Positions 54,575-64,000 of a stretch of DNA of 64,000 nt are shown one piece after another. The notes under the pieces were generated by a model, which had not been told where the DNA came from, ran no database searches, and saw only the letters and a list, made by a program, of their open reading frames with translations. Origin of the DNA: Meghimatium bilineatum (taxonomy: Eukaryota; Mollusca; Gastropoda; Stylommatophora; Philomycidae). Location: positions 37,144,127-37,208,126 of the forward strand of contig CM067298.1 in assembly GCA_034231615.1 (NCBI GenBank). The letters run 5' to 3'. The number at the start of each line of letters is the position of its first letter. The first letter of the stretch is position 1. The position numbers and the translations under genes were made by a program.

Positions 54575-55890
54575 AATAAAATATTAAGAAAAGAGTACAT
54601 AACTGTGTCATCTAAATTGGCAATAAAGAGTTTCGAAACAATTTTAACACAGTACTTGTGTTTGTTAAATTTTGCTGTTTCAGGGTTTCCACTTTTCAAT
54701 ATAACCTATCTTAAAGATGAATAAGGTGAGCCATGTCTTTCTCCTCAGGTCTGCTTGTTGGGAGCAGTCTTCTAAGATATGATCTGCTGTCATATTTGCA
54801 AGGTTGCAAAGGCCAGTTATACCTATTCTGAATCTATTTTACAGGTGATGGTATCCTGGGGCAGTTTTGCACACTTTTCACTTTTTTGTGTGTATTCTGA
54901 CATCAATTTAACTATGAGAGACCAAACTGGCAGCAGTGTGTAGCTTATCCATCCATCTAACAATAGTGAGGGCATTTACAACATACAATAACGTTTAGTC
55001 CGTAGAATGAGATTTTATGAGCATGAGTAAAACTCCACCTTTGCCCATTTTGGTGGGCAAACGAACGCAGGCAAAAAAAATTACAAAATCAATGGAGAAT
55101 TGACAAAAAAACAGCAAAATAAGTCACTTCCTATCTTAACATAGTCCATCACATTGTGGGAAAATTATGGAACGCAAAGACTAGGCCTATGTATTTTTAT
55201 GTAACTTTAATACGAAAAAAAAATGTTTTTAAAAAAGGAAATATGAAAAAAAAAATAATACAAAGAATAGATGGTTAGATCCCTTTTGAAACTATAATAA
55301 CGGGTTAGTGTGCTCTATAAAGTGTTCGACTATAATTTCGACTTTCGTGCACCTATAATTTCGACTTTCGTGCACCTATAACTGTGGGGAAACTAATATG
55401 GTGCATCTATGAATAGCGATTGTACATCTATAACAGCGACGGCTTTATTTTCAGTCAGCTGCTTCATTTTCCCGTTTTTAACTCCTAAAAAGAAACATAA
55501 CGTGCGATAAAATATTGGTTTAAATATTATGCAACATGAAGGGCAGTGACTGGGGGAAACATGCGCAATTTTGCCCCAAAACTGCAAAGCTCTACCCCCA
55601 AATTGTTAACAACTTTTATAAAATGTCACGAAAAAACTAAGTATCTTGACAAGGTAACGTGCTTAATAACTTAACAATACGATATATGTTTCAATTTAGA
55701 CATGAAAAATAACATGACAGTAATTATAATAGCAGACAAAAAAGAAGAAGTTGTAAACAAGTTATATATTACATATGAAAATTCGTTGTGTGACAGAAAC
55801 GGATGTTAGCTTCTGGCCTCGTGTGTCGGAAAACCTAGGACCTATAGTTACGAGGAAAAACATCTGCGAATCTTTGCCCCGTGCGCATCA
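54575..55890. other. intergenic sequence with a short tandem repeat
   Basis: A 23-bp unit starting TATAATTTCGACTTTCGTGC is present twice in tandem (55331-55353 and 55354-55376). No coding frame or other repeat recognised. Relatively high in A runs at 55200-55255. Confidence 0.5.
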
Positions 55891-55894
55891 CTGC

Positions 55895-56410
55895 CCCGGA
55901 CATCCATGCCCTGCTGACTAGTTCCGAACTCCGTTTGACTGGTCACATCGTCCGTATGTCAGACAAGCGCCTTCCAAAGAGATTATTGAAAGGGGAGCTT
56001 TGCGATGGTAAACAGACAAGCTAGGTGCAGAAAATGCGCTTCAATGATCACCTAAAAACTCTCAGGCACTGCAGCATCGATCTTATCTCCTGGGAGACTT
56101 CATACCTCGATCGCTCACCATGACACACCCAGATCACTGTTGGCATCACTAAATTTGAAATAGAAAGAACAGTGCGGGCACTTTACAAAGGCAAATCCGA
56201 AAACTTTCCTACCCGGAACCCTCTGCATGCACATCAATAGAACTTTCCTGGCACGAATCGGACTCATCTGGCATCTACGAACTCGCGAACCAAATTAGAC
56301 AATCACAAATGTTTTGTCTTTTTTCCTACTGCTCAACAGATTTATTGTTTTTCATGTAATGCTCATCTTCGATTGTGAAGGAGAAACAGCATCATGGATT
56401 TTCTTGTAAC
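55895..56410 (+). pseudogene. LINE C-terminus and 3' tail
   Basis: Plus strand: LTSSELRLTGHIVRMSDKRL, PKRLLKGELCDGKQ, RFNDHLKTLRHCSIDLISWE and IERTVRALYKGKSENFPTRN in partly shifted frames. T-G-H-I-V-R-M and W-E are typical of ORF2 C-termini. The 3' part (56230-56410) recurs at 24440-24665. Decayed. Confidence 0.72.
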
Positions 56411-56735
56411 CACGTGACGGAGCGAATGTTGATGTCCTGTGGACATGTGCGACACACACACTTATCGTTTCCCAACAGTTGATAATTTCATTAAATGTCC
56501 TTTCTTACACATGCGAGAATGATGAAGAATAACATGCTATTGAAGAATTATAACACACTAATTTTTATTTTCATGTCAACTCAGTAAACGGAGCTCCGGT
56601 GCAACGGTTAAGTTCAGTGAAGCTGAACGTTGTTAATACATTCCCAAATTATGTTCTTACAAATATGTATCTCCCACCCCCAATTTCGTGTGTTAAATGT
56701 TACTTCCCCTTTAAAAAATATATCCCATTTAAACG
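56411..56735. other. intergenic sequence, nothing recognised
   Basis: No feature supported. Confidence 0.35.
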
Positions 56736-56739
56736 AAGG

Positions 56740-57245
56740 CAAATTCACAAGACTGAGTGCCACCTAGTCTCATAACCATATGTTGCAACTGGAAATATAT
56801 AGCTTCTTAATAGTTGAAACTTTGCTTTTCTGATTGTACCTTGCCATGGAGCAAATGTAATGTTTTTGGTAGGGACACTGCTAATCTCTATTATTTCTTC
56901 TGAGCAATCTCCTGTGGTGTTGGTGGTTGACCCGGGATATTTACAGTTGCTCACATATTCTAGTTGTTCTTTGTCAATGACTTGTAGATGTAAGTTCATT
57001 TCTGCTGATATGCTTTATTGTTGTCTTTTTTTGCATTGATGAAAAGATTGTGTCTGGCTATGATGTTTGACCGGAATCTCATGTTCTCCGATATTAAGGG
57101 ATTGCAACTTTTCATAATGTGGGTCTTCTGGTACTTTTCGCATAATGTTTTCTGCATAAATGTTGAACAGTTGTGGTGAGAGGATGCATCCCTGTCTGAC
57201 TTCTTTTTGGATCTCAAACCAGTCAGATGTTTCTCCCTCGAGGCA
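56740..57245 (-). pseudogene. RTE-like LINE RT fragment
   Basis: Minus strand: EVRQGCILSPQLFNIYAENI (about 57210), then in another frame KEQLEYVSNCKYPGSTTNTT, GDCSEEI and LLRSYIFPVATYGYETRW. These are the RT palm-to-thumb blocks (V-R-Q-G-C-x-L-S-P and Y-L-G ... G-D-C ... Y-G-x-E-T). The YADD region between them is missing. Confidence 0.75.
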
Positions 57246-57279
57246 GACAGAAGCCTGTTGCTTCTTGAATATGTTAACA

Positions 57280-57935
57280 GAAGAAAATGAAATGCAAAAT
57301 ATGGAAAGAATATATTAAGAAGCTTTACAAAGGTAGTAAAAATGATTTTAAAAATTGGGGTCTTTGTTACCTCTAATATTGTGTGGTAGTGTGTCCTGAT
57401 ATAGCCTAATTGTACTTTGTCCGCTGGTTGAAAATGGCACGCCTCTCCAAAAGAAAGGCAAACTCATTAACCTGCCTACCTACCTAGTAGAAATTAAATC
57501 GGCATACCGTACAACAACAGTGAATGCCCCCGTATATTAACTGCAGAGGTGAAAGATGCTATACAACACTTGAAATACAATAAATCTCCTAGATCAGATA
57601 CTTTTACAAAGGAAGAATTAGAAGTACTGGGTGAGTACGGCATAGAAATAACCCAAAAATGCTATATGACATCGATAATAGTAATGATATTCCATCTGAT
57701 TTATTGCAATCAATATTTATATCAAGCAATATACACACATATATCCCGATGGGAACCCAAATATATTATAAATTCATCACAATATTATGTTTTCAATGTC
57801 AGAAATAACTAAAGAACAAGATAGAAAGCTTACTACGTGTGAAATGAGATATCTAAGAAAAGCAGCAAACAGAACAAGAAGAGATCATGTGAGAAATGTG
57901 GAGATTAAAAGAACGTTTAATCTTTAAAGAACCGA
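57280..57935 (+). pseudogene. RTE-like LINE RT fragments in opposite orientation
   Basis: Plus strand: MQNMERIY-like KIWKEYIKKLYKGSKN (about 57300), TAEVKDAIQHLKYNKSPRSD and EELEVLGEYGIEITQKCY (57540-57670), and TKEQDRKLTTCEMRYLRKAA, NRTRRDHVRNVEIK (57795-57920). They represent separate parts of an RT, from before motif 1 to near the C-terminus, with the middle deleted. Confidence 0.7.
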
Positions 57936-57939
57936 CGTT

Positions 57940-58530
57940 GCGTTTGAACTAGTTACGAGCACGGCGTGGGTGGGCGGAACAACAAGGAAACCTGTCGCAA
58001 TGGCCAGAGTTGTGCCCTGATGCCGACGTCTGTTAGGCGGCATTAGACTCGAAACACCATCGAGTCGGATGGCTGCTGGAACAGAGGGCGGAGCACTTAT
58101 GGTAATGCCCCACGTGCTGTGAGGCCAGTTTCTAATCAAGAATGAAGAGAATCCCAAGAACATCATTGTGTTGGTTCTCTTGAGGACATCCCCTCTCAGG
58201 GTAACCGAGGACGTAGACGTGTTTACTATGTGATTATTCAGGGAAACAATGTTATCGGTTTTGTTTGATGGATTAGCAAAAACCCCAGAATTATTGCACC
58301 ACTCCCTTATAATATCAAGCTACCTCTGCAAAATTGAGCTTATGTCGTGTAATAAGGGGCTATAAAGCTATTTTGGTGCTTTGGAACACGAAGTCTTTGA
58401 GATGTGTATATATTGAAGAATATGGAGAATCTCATTGGAAGAGAAGAAAATAAATAGGCTCCGACAACACTGTGTTGGGATGAAAAAACTATCAAATGAA
58501 ATAAAAATCACTTTCGTGTGTTTCCTAGTA
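57940..58530. other. locally GC-rich sequence of unknown nature
   Basis: 57940-58210 is richer in GC than its surroundings and has CpG-containing words, but neither strand gives a frame with a recognisable domain. It might be a repeat end or a regulatory stretch; undecided. Confidence 0.3.
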
Positions 58531-58795
58531 TGCTCGAAAGGAAAGTAAAGAATAGCAACAATGTTTACCTTCCATGTAAGTCGTAAAAGGTGACTAAGGA
58601 GGTCGAGCTCTCCCCCCCCCCCCCCGTCGTCCCCATTATTTAAGGTCAGAGAAACCAAGCAGTTATGCTGGTGTTGGTGTCAAATCTGTTGGAGCGAAAT
58701 ACACAGATATTTCAGCAGATATATAAATCATGACAACATATTTCATTCACATGACTATATCCTGGTAATATGCATGAGTTTAAGAACGAACCCCA
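58531..58795 (+). repeat. SINE-B copy containing a poly(C) run
   Basis: TGTTTACCTTCCATGTAAGT, CGTAAAAGGTGACTAAGGAG, then a run of about 15 C (58612-58626) where other copies have a G/T-rich block, then GTTATGCTGGTGTTGGTGTC, CACAGATATTTCAGC and GTTTAAGAACGAAC. Plus orientation. Confidence 0.68.
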
Positions 58796-58799
58796 AAAA

Positions 58800-60400
58800 A
58801 GTTTGAAAATAAAATAAAATGCCTTGGGATTTCATGCTGATGTATTTTTATTTTTGTTCTCTCTTTCTTCCTGTACTTTTACGTTACTTCATGCATCACG
58901 AGCTGTTCAATAGTCTATTGGCGGTACGTTTAGTACTCTCAGACCTTCTCATGACTCTGCGCAGGTTTTCTCGTGATTTCTATCCCTTTCTATCAGTTTT
59001 CTAATGGCTATTATTTTAGCGGTCCCGTGTCAGGGCTTGTATACAAGTCCGTGGGTAAGTGGGATTCACCCTCTCCCGTAACACATTAGATCATGGTTTT
59101 TAGTATTATGAATTTAGGCAAAGTTTGGGTAAAACTCCATCCTTGACGATTTTTCGCGAAGAGATTATCAAATTTCAAAATGTGGATTTCCCGCAAAATA
59201 GGGCTATTACCTTTTTTGGTAAATACCCACTTCTTTCTGGAAATATATCTACGGTAGTGTTATGTCCCTTACAAGGCAAATAGACAACATCGCAACATAG
59301 AACGACCATCTCAATCCCTGACATTCCTTGCCCTGGTATGTCCTTGTGAAATAATTGCACACATTATATTCTTAAGGCGTTCCAGACCACAAAGTCGCCA
59401 TAAAATCAAATACCTATTACAAGACATGACACCTTGTTGAAGACTACTTGAAGACCAGGCCGTAGATATTATTACCTTAAGGAGGGGGTTTTTACTTTTT
59501 TTTAAAGACATTTTAAAAGGGGTCTTTGGTCAGATTTCGTGTGTAAATTTCACTATTTGACGGAAAATTTGAAGACCCTTCTGCAGAAAATCGCTGAGAG
59601 GGGGTGTTTTTACCGACCTTTTCGTTAAATTCCTAGTTCTAAATCATGCCAAGATTTCCTTAGTGCCGGTGGAGTGGAGGGGAGTTGGGTTCAAACAGCC
59701 CTCCCCCCTAAACCTTATCTACGGGCCTGAGTGGAGGGCGTCGAGGAACTGATAGGGAGAGATGAAGGCGGAGGGAAACATGACATGGACAGGATGCAGT
59801 CTAATAGAGTGCAACACTAAGGCAAGAGAGATGTTGGGAGCTATTTGCAGCCGACCTTCAATGCGGAGATGGTGTCTCATGTCCTGTGTATTGTCATCTG
59901 TAGATTATATTCTGTGTTTTGTTTTATGTACCATATTTACATCCGTTAGTGATAGTGTGTAGTGTTTTAGTCGTCATTCAGTAGGACTTCATTACCTGTC
60001 TTACACGTGAGTATTATTTTCCATTATGTTCTACTAGCAGTACCACCTTCTTCTGATGATGATGGAGCTCCAAGTAGTGTTTTATGAGTTCTTGGGCTAG
60101 CGCATACTTTTAGACGACAAGTAGGATTTGGCCTGTGCGCCGTATGTTGCTCGCCAATGTGCTAGAGCATCAAGAAGATATTGTGGGAATGAGAGAGCGA
60201 GCTAACTATAGACAGAATCAGCTAACGTGCACCTGAACGGTTGTATACAATCATCTGTTCTGAATGCCTAGCTAATAATCATATCAAGCAATGAGCAGTC
60301 ACAAAGTTCACATATAATCAATTTCCGATAGGCCATGAGTGATCAATATACAATAGTCTCCCATTTGATCAGCTGTAACAGAAATTTTCCTCCAATTGGA
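58800..60400. other. upstream region of the GTPase gene, nothing recognised
   Basis: No coding frame or repeat match. A 66-codon frame at 59762 has no motif. It could contain regulatory sequence for the GTPase gene. Confidence 0.35.
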
Positions 60401-60402
60401 TG

Positions 60403-60458
60403 TTTATATATAGACAGCCGATATTTGACCAATCAATGAGCTCAGTGCAAGAATCCTT
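60403..60458 (+). promoter_or_regulatory. possible TATA/initiator promoter of the GTPase gene
   Basis: TTTATATATAG (60403-60413), CCAAT (60429-60433) and an arthropod-like initiator TCAGT (60442-60446), about 30-38 bases after the TATA-like run. A consensus splice donor CTT|GTAAGT follows at 60459 and an acceptor CCTCCAG ends at 60593, three bases before the start codon, which would give a very short noncoding first exon. All of this is inference from short motifs. Confidence 0.25.
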
Positions 60459-60595
60459 GTAAGTTTATAGTAAATTTCTATTTATAGAGATCAGCCGGAA
60501 TCGTTAGATTTGTTTTCTTTTCTGGAGCGATGAGAAGTTAAAATGGTTGTTATGAACATTTTAATTCGAATATGACGTGATTGTATCCTCCAGAA

Positions 60596-60671
60596 ATGTC
60601 AAATCAGATTTCAAGAGGCAGGAGAAAATATAAACTTGTAATTTTGGGTGATGGAGGCGTGGGAAAAAGTG
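60596..60671 (+). CDS. Ras-family GTPase (Rit/Ric-like), first coding exon
   Basis: 25 codons plus one base, ATG 60596, donor AGTG|GTAAGA. The peptide MSNQISRGRRKYKLVILGDG then GVGKS contains the complete P-loop G-x4-G-K-S (GDGGVGKS) that binds the phosphates of GTP. A basic N-terminal extension followed by Y-K-L-V-I-L-G-D-G-G-V-G-K-S is closest, from memory, to the Rit/Ric branch of Ras GTPases, plasma-membrane signalling switches that often lack C-terminal lipidation. Other Ras or Rab types cannot be excluded on 25 residues. An intron directly after the P-loop is common. Downstream exons were not found up to 64000. Confidence 0.75.
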
Positions 60672-61115
60672 GTAAGATTATTATTGAGCACATCTAAAAG
60701 TATAGGCTACTTGACAAAACAGGAAGACAACACCGTGACGACGGTTTCTCAGATGTTTACGTATTACGGATAATTAAGTTTTATTAGATGTTTTTAAATT
60801 GTAACTTTATTCTAAAGACAATATACATAAACATTTATTTAAAAAAAACTTTAGGCTAGGCCCTACTGGTATTCGTATAAAGCAACGCAACTGCCATACA
60901 AAATATGTATTTGGACATTATTTTGTAGTACGACCAAATAGTGGGACAAAATTTTCAAAATAGTGCTACATAATCATAATTTCAAATAATATAGTTAGAT
61001 AGCCCTTAAAAATTGCAATTCAACGATACAACCAAGTCTGTACTTCAATTCTGAAAAAAGTTATGAATTTTTTTCTAATGAATTTGACATCAAAATAATC
61101 TACATGAAACATATA

Positions 61116-61445
61116 GGAAAAATGGTACAGTACAAGAATCAGTGGACAAATCACATGACAACAGTCCGTCTTTTTAATTCCATATGCTATTGCACTATCT
61201 TGGAAACTTAAAAAGTCATAACTTATAATACCGATCTAGTGATTTGCGCGTAATAAACTGGCCACCTACCTCCCACTCAGTGTGAAGTGCGCATGTCGAG
61301 TGATCAGGGGCTCTCATCGCGCAAAGTGTAGAATACTGGATGCATCGGTATATGCGTCTTTAACGGAATTTCCTTCCGTTTAATTATGTTAGCTATTTGT
61401 TCCGTAGAAACCTGTACACTGATTCTTGTATTGTACCGGAAAAAT
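61116..61445 (+). mobile_element. MITE with 22/24 inverted ends and 8-bp target duplication
   Basis: GGAAAAAT at 61116-61123 and 61438-61445 flanks 314 bp (61124-61437). The left end GGTACAGTACAAGAATCAG... and the right end ...CTGATTCTTGTATTGTACC are inverted copies over 24 bases with two differences. Related to 54316-54566. No coding capacity. Confidence 0.85.
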
Positions 61446-61452
61446 ATAAATA

Positions 61453-61880
61453 AAACTTGTGCGCAACTAAGGATCAACTCTTCACTGTGACCTTTGTTCT
61501 AGTTTCAAGGTATAAACTAACCTTTCCAGTGTGATTGCAGAAGTTGTAATTAAAATTGAAGTATGTTATTTGAAACGAAATATTAATTTCGCATTAGCAT
61601 TTACATTAGGGAGGGGTTATGGTAACCCTTACGGGTTAGGATCAGTTATAAATTAAAAAATGAATGAGTTATAAAAGTTATAATTAAAAATGTGGTTGAT
61701 ATCATTTGCATTGGGAGATGTGACATCACGGCAGCCATTAATTTTATACGGCATCCATTAATTTCATTAGTGTTACACATGACGTCATGTGATCCATGAC
61801 ATCTTTTAGTTAAAAATGTAAACATTGTGTGCTATTTATAGCACAGTGAAGAGTTGATTCTTAGTTTTACCAAAACTTGT
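61453..61880 (+). mobile_element. second MITE, 25-bp inverted repeats, 8-9-bp target duplication
   Basis: AAACTTGT(G) at 61453-61461 and 61873-61881 flanks about 412 bp. Near its ends AACTAAGGATCAACTCTTCA (from 61465) and TGAAGAGTTGATTCTTAGTT (to 61866) form an inverted pair matching at 24 of 25 positions. The interior has two near-copies of GGCAGCCATTAATTTTATAC. Its sequence differs from the first MITE, so it belongs to another family. Confidence 0.78.
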
Positions 61881-62062
61881 GACCACAAAATGTAGCCAAG
61901 CTGATAATTTCTAATTATCTTTTTATTCGTTTCGTTTCCACATATGTTTAAGTTTTTTATGTACTTCCTGACCTTCCGGCATCTCATTTCCATATTCTGT
62001 TGGATACGTTTGTTTGTTGTGATAATTTTTCCATTCGTCATCTTTTGATGTTTTGTGTGTAT

Positions 62063-62155
62063 CTTGATAAAGACCTTTTGGTTGAAACGTTGAATATGAT
62101 TTGTGTATTGTAATTTGTATGTTTTCTTGTGTGCACATCATTGCCCACTAGTTTT
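62063..62155 (+). repeat. retroelement-end repeat with hairpin motif
   Basis: CTTGATAAAGACC, loop TTTT, GGTTGAAACGTTG (62063-62092), then TTGTGTATTGTAATTTGTAT and GTGTGCACATCA. Matches the minus-strand copy at 22985-23095 over about 90 bases. Confidence 0.6.
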
Positions 62156-62339
62156 AGTTATAGTCTGTCATGTCTAATTAAAGCGATTATATAAACCTGT
62201 GTTTTACGTACTGGGTAAGTACAATTGTTGTTACGTTTCAGTTCACACAGTTTTCTTGTATTGATTGTCGGGTTTCCCAAAACACATTACACAACCAATA
62301 GCAGAGCTATATAAAAAGACTAAAACGCAGCAATAAAAG

Positions 62340-63190
62340 TGGAGTGTGCAAGATCGGAGTTGTTCAATGTACAGGAAGGCTGTACCTTTTTCTCTTAACT
62401 TGTTCAACATCTATGCAGAAAATATACCGGGTATTGAAAAAAGAAACAATGAAGTCGGATTTCCGACCCATGAATATAGGAGGGCTGCAGATACCAGAAA
62501 TTAGATATACAGACAGCACAGTGCTATTAACAACAAACGAACACGACCTACTGAACATAATTAAGTCAACCCAAAAGTTCAGCCAACAGCAAAACTGTTC
62601 TTAAATATGAAAAAGAAAAAAATAATGGCAACTGATAAAGCTAAATCACGACCCAAAATTAATATTGAGAAATGCAATTTAGAAGAAGTGACACATTTTG
62701 ATTATTTAGGAACTAATATAAACAATGCAGGTGACTGCGCAGTTGATATTAGAGAAGAACAGCAATGGAGCTGTCAAAATTAAAACAGCTAAAGAAACTA
62801 TGGTAGGGTACTAAAATAAGAACCAAGCTATGTTTACTATGAACATGTGTGTAAGAGTTCTGAAAATACTATGAACAGCAAGGAAAACAAACCAGGAGTT
62901 GTTAAGAACAATTAACATCCAGGAAGGCTGGCTTCTGAGCACCATATTTAAGAAAAAGCTAGTTTTTTTTCAGTCACATTAAGAGACATGACAGCATAGA
63001 GAGAGTGTTACTGGAGAGGATGATAGAAGGCAACAGGGGCAAAGGCCACCCAAGACGCTGTTGGACAAAAGATATTCAAGAATGAATGCGCATGTCACTA
63101 AAAGAGGCAGGACAACTTGCTGAAGACAGTGGAGAGTCAAGAGATCCATAGAGAAGGCTACGTTCTGGAAAGAATATGTCACCTGATAAT
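62340..63190 (+). pseudogene. RTE-like LINE RT fragment, palm to C-terminus
   Basis: Plus strand: FLLTCSTSMQKIYRVLK-type block in shifted frames, RPMNIGGLQIPEIRYTDSTV (YADD region changed to YTDS), EKCNLEEVTHFDYLGTNINN with AGDCAVDIREEQ (about 62660-62755), and a decayed C-terminus with WTKDIQE-, LKTVESQEIHRE-like words up to 63180. Many frameshifts. Confidence 0.72.
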
Positions 63191-63194
63191 GATG

Positions 63195-63485
63195 AAGCTT
63201 ATAACTGATAACCAGGCCTACTCATATGATAATACTGCAATTATAGGTCCTACAATAGGCTATAGTCCTACAATATAATATAACAATATTCAATATATAG
63301 GGCTTAGTATGTTATGCTATACAATATAACAATGTTATGTGAGCCTTATTTGTTAATTAATGAATAGTAGTATAAATAATAGTATAGGCTTAGTCAAAAA
63401 CTGTTAAGGAGTTTCATGGAGGGATTTTGTAGCTGTAGGGAGGGATTTTATAGGCTTAGTGATAGTATAAATCATGATTATACTA
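63195..63485. other. nothing recognised
   Basis: Short AT-rich stretch with several partly repeated words (ACAATATAACAAT, AGTATAAAT, GGAGGGATTTTGTAG...GGAGGGATTTTATAG). No element identified. Confidence 0.35.
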
Positions 63486-63489
63486 TCAT

Positions 63490-64000
63490 TATACTATTAT
63501 ATATACCTGTTATGACTATGTTCTCTAAACCTGCCTGTCTCATGAAGTGGCCACAAAAAAGAAGATTACCTTTTTCTTATATTGTTGATTAAGGTCTATT
63601 TCGCATTTGACTCTTTCAACACATCTACATTAGTTTTTCTGGCAGTCCATGGTATTCTCAGCATTCTTCTGTAGAACCACATCTCTGTTGCCTCTAATTT
63701 CCCACTTTCCAGTTTGTTTATTGTCCAAGACTCGCACCCATATGTTAGTATAGGGGTTATATAGCACTGCAGAACTCTCTTTCTCACCTCTAATGACAAG
63801 GTCACATTACACAGTATATTTTTCATTTTTCTGAAGGTTGTTTTTGCCTGTCCTATTCTGCATCTTATTTCTGTTGAACTTCTTCCATCTGCTGTAATCA
63901 TTGTACCTAAATATTTGAAATGGTGGACCTGTTTTAATACTATATCATTCACTTTGATATTGCAAGATGTGTTATTTTGTTTCTTTGAAATAACCATTAC
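63490..64000 (-). pseudogene. LINE RT thumb region, running off the window
   Basis: Open minus frame of 133 codons (63997-63596): VLKQVHHFKYLGTMITADGR, VRKRVLQCYITPILTYGCES, WTINKLESGKLEATEMWFYR and RMLRIPWTARKTNVDVLKES. After it, KKVIFFCGHFMRQAGLEN continues in another frame. This is the typical RTE/CR1 thumb (K-Y-L-G ... L-Y-G-C-E-S-W ... E-M-W-x-x-R-R-M). The frame is well preserved compared with other fragments here; the upstream part lies beyond 64000. Confidence 0.85.

Larger units (their letters stand above)
60950..61930 (+). repeat. dispersed repeat interrupted by two MITEs
   Basis: Without the insertions it matches 26090-26350: GGACAAAATTTTCAAAATAG, AACCAAGTCTGTACTTC, ATAAATAAAACTTGT, ACAAAATGTAG and GCTGATAATTTCTAATTATC. 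The breaks fall exactly at the target duplications of the two MITEs. It probably lies in intron 1 of the GTPase gene. Confidence 0.75.

Noticed and set aside
57940-58210. GC-rich stretch considered as a CpG-island promoter or exon
   Set aside because: No open frame with a domain, no splice sites and no start context that would support it.
59762-59962. 66-codon + frame upstream of the GTPase exon
   Set aside because: Cys/Met-rich with no motif, no repeat in the window and no supporting signal.
62063-62092. A complete, active hammerhead ribozyme
   Set aside because: The core CTGATGA is not intact and flanking stems I and III could not be drawn with confidence; only a resemblance is reported.

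Overview
The window is animal nuclear DNA: AT-rich, gene-poor, with long introns and a dense layering of transposable elements of different ages. Nothing bacterial or viral was found. An arthropod is the best guess. The reasons are the CGGBP1-type hAT transposase, LINEs with RNase H domains, a widespread arthropod mobile-element fragment at 43.4-43.7 kb, and a Ric-like GTPase exon; the species cannot be named from the sequence.

Two host genes can be supported, both on the + strand. The first is the 3' part of a PARP14-like gene from 4.7 to 46.5 kb. Eight exons (4717-4947, 12759-12825, 20642-20683, 23651-23841, 34706-35240, 37511-37665, 42435-42597, 46240-46520) have compatible splice phases and join into one open frame of 554 codons plus a stop. 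They encode the end of a macro-like domain, a lysine-rich linker, a WWE domain and an ADP-ribosyltransferase fold whose key residues are changed (HG to HR, the catalytic Tyr to Leu, no acidic third residue). The protein is therefore probably a pseudo-enzyme or ADP-ribose-signalling adaptor. The 5' exons lie outside the window. The second gene is a first coding exon (60596-60671) of a Ras-family GTPase of the Rit/Ric type; the rest lies beyond the window or was not recognised.

The remainder is mobile DNA, and several insertions can be dated relative to each other by target-site duplications (TSDs). A nearly intact single-ORF LINE (5568-9620, 11-bp TSD) with endonuclease, reverse transcriptase (RT) and RNase H carries a one-base frameshift; it sits in PARP intron 1. 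Two 5'-truncated R1-like LINEs (39124-40473 and 50094-52943) each have 12-bp TSDs. A decayed RTE-type LINE (about 31390 down to 26806) is interrupted by a TTAA-flanked piggyBac-like element (29808-30747) and by another repeat that itself holds a tRNA-derived SINE with a 15-bp TSD (27665-27905). A piggyBac transposase remnant (14958-17000), a Tc1/mariner-like remnant (10.45-11.65 kb), a truncated hAT (1676-3022), a small hAT element with an 8-bp TSD (473-938), and miniature inverted-repeat elements (54316-54566, 61124-61437, 61461-61872) complete the DNA-transposon set. Two related families of LINE-tail-like SINE repeats (here called SINE-A and SINE-B), ending in AAG repeats, are scattered over both strands.

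Layout: 0-4.6 kb, hAT elements and LINE remnants; 4.7-46.5 kb, PARP gene with TE-filled introns; 46.5-60.4 kb, intergenic LINE remnants and SINEs; 60.4-61 kb, start of the GTPase gene; 61-64 kb, nested MITEs and LINE remnants that probably lie in its first intron.
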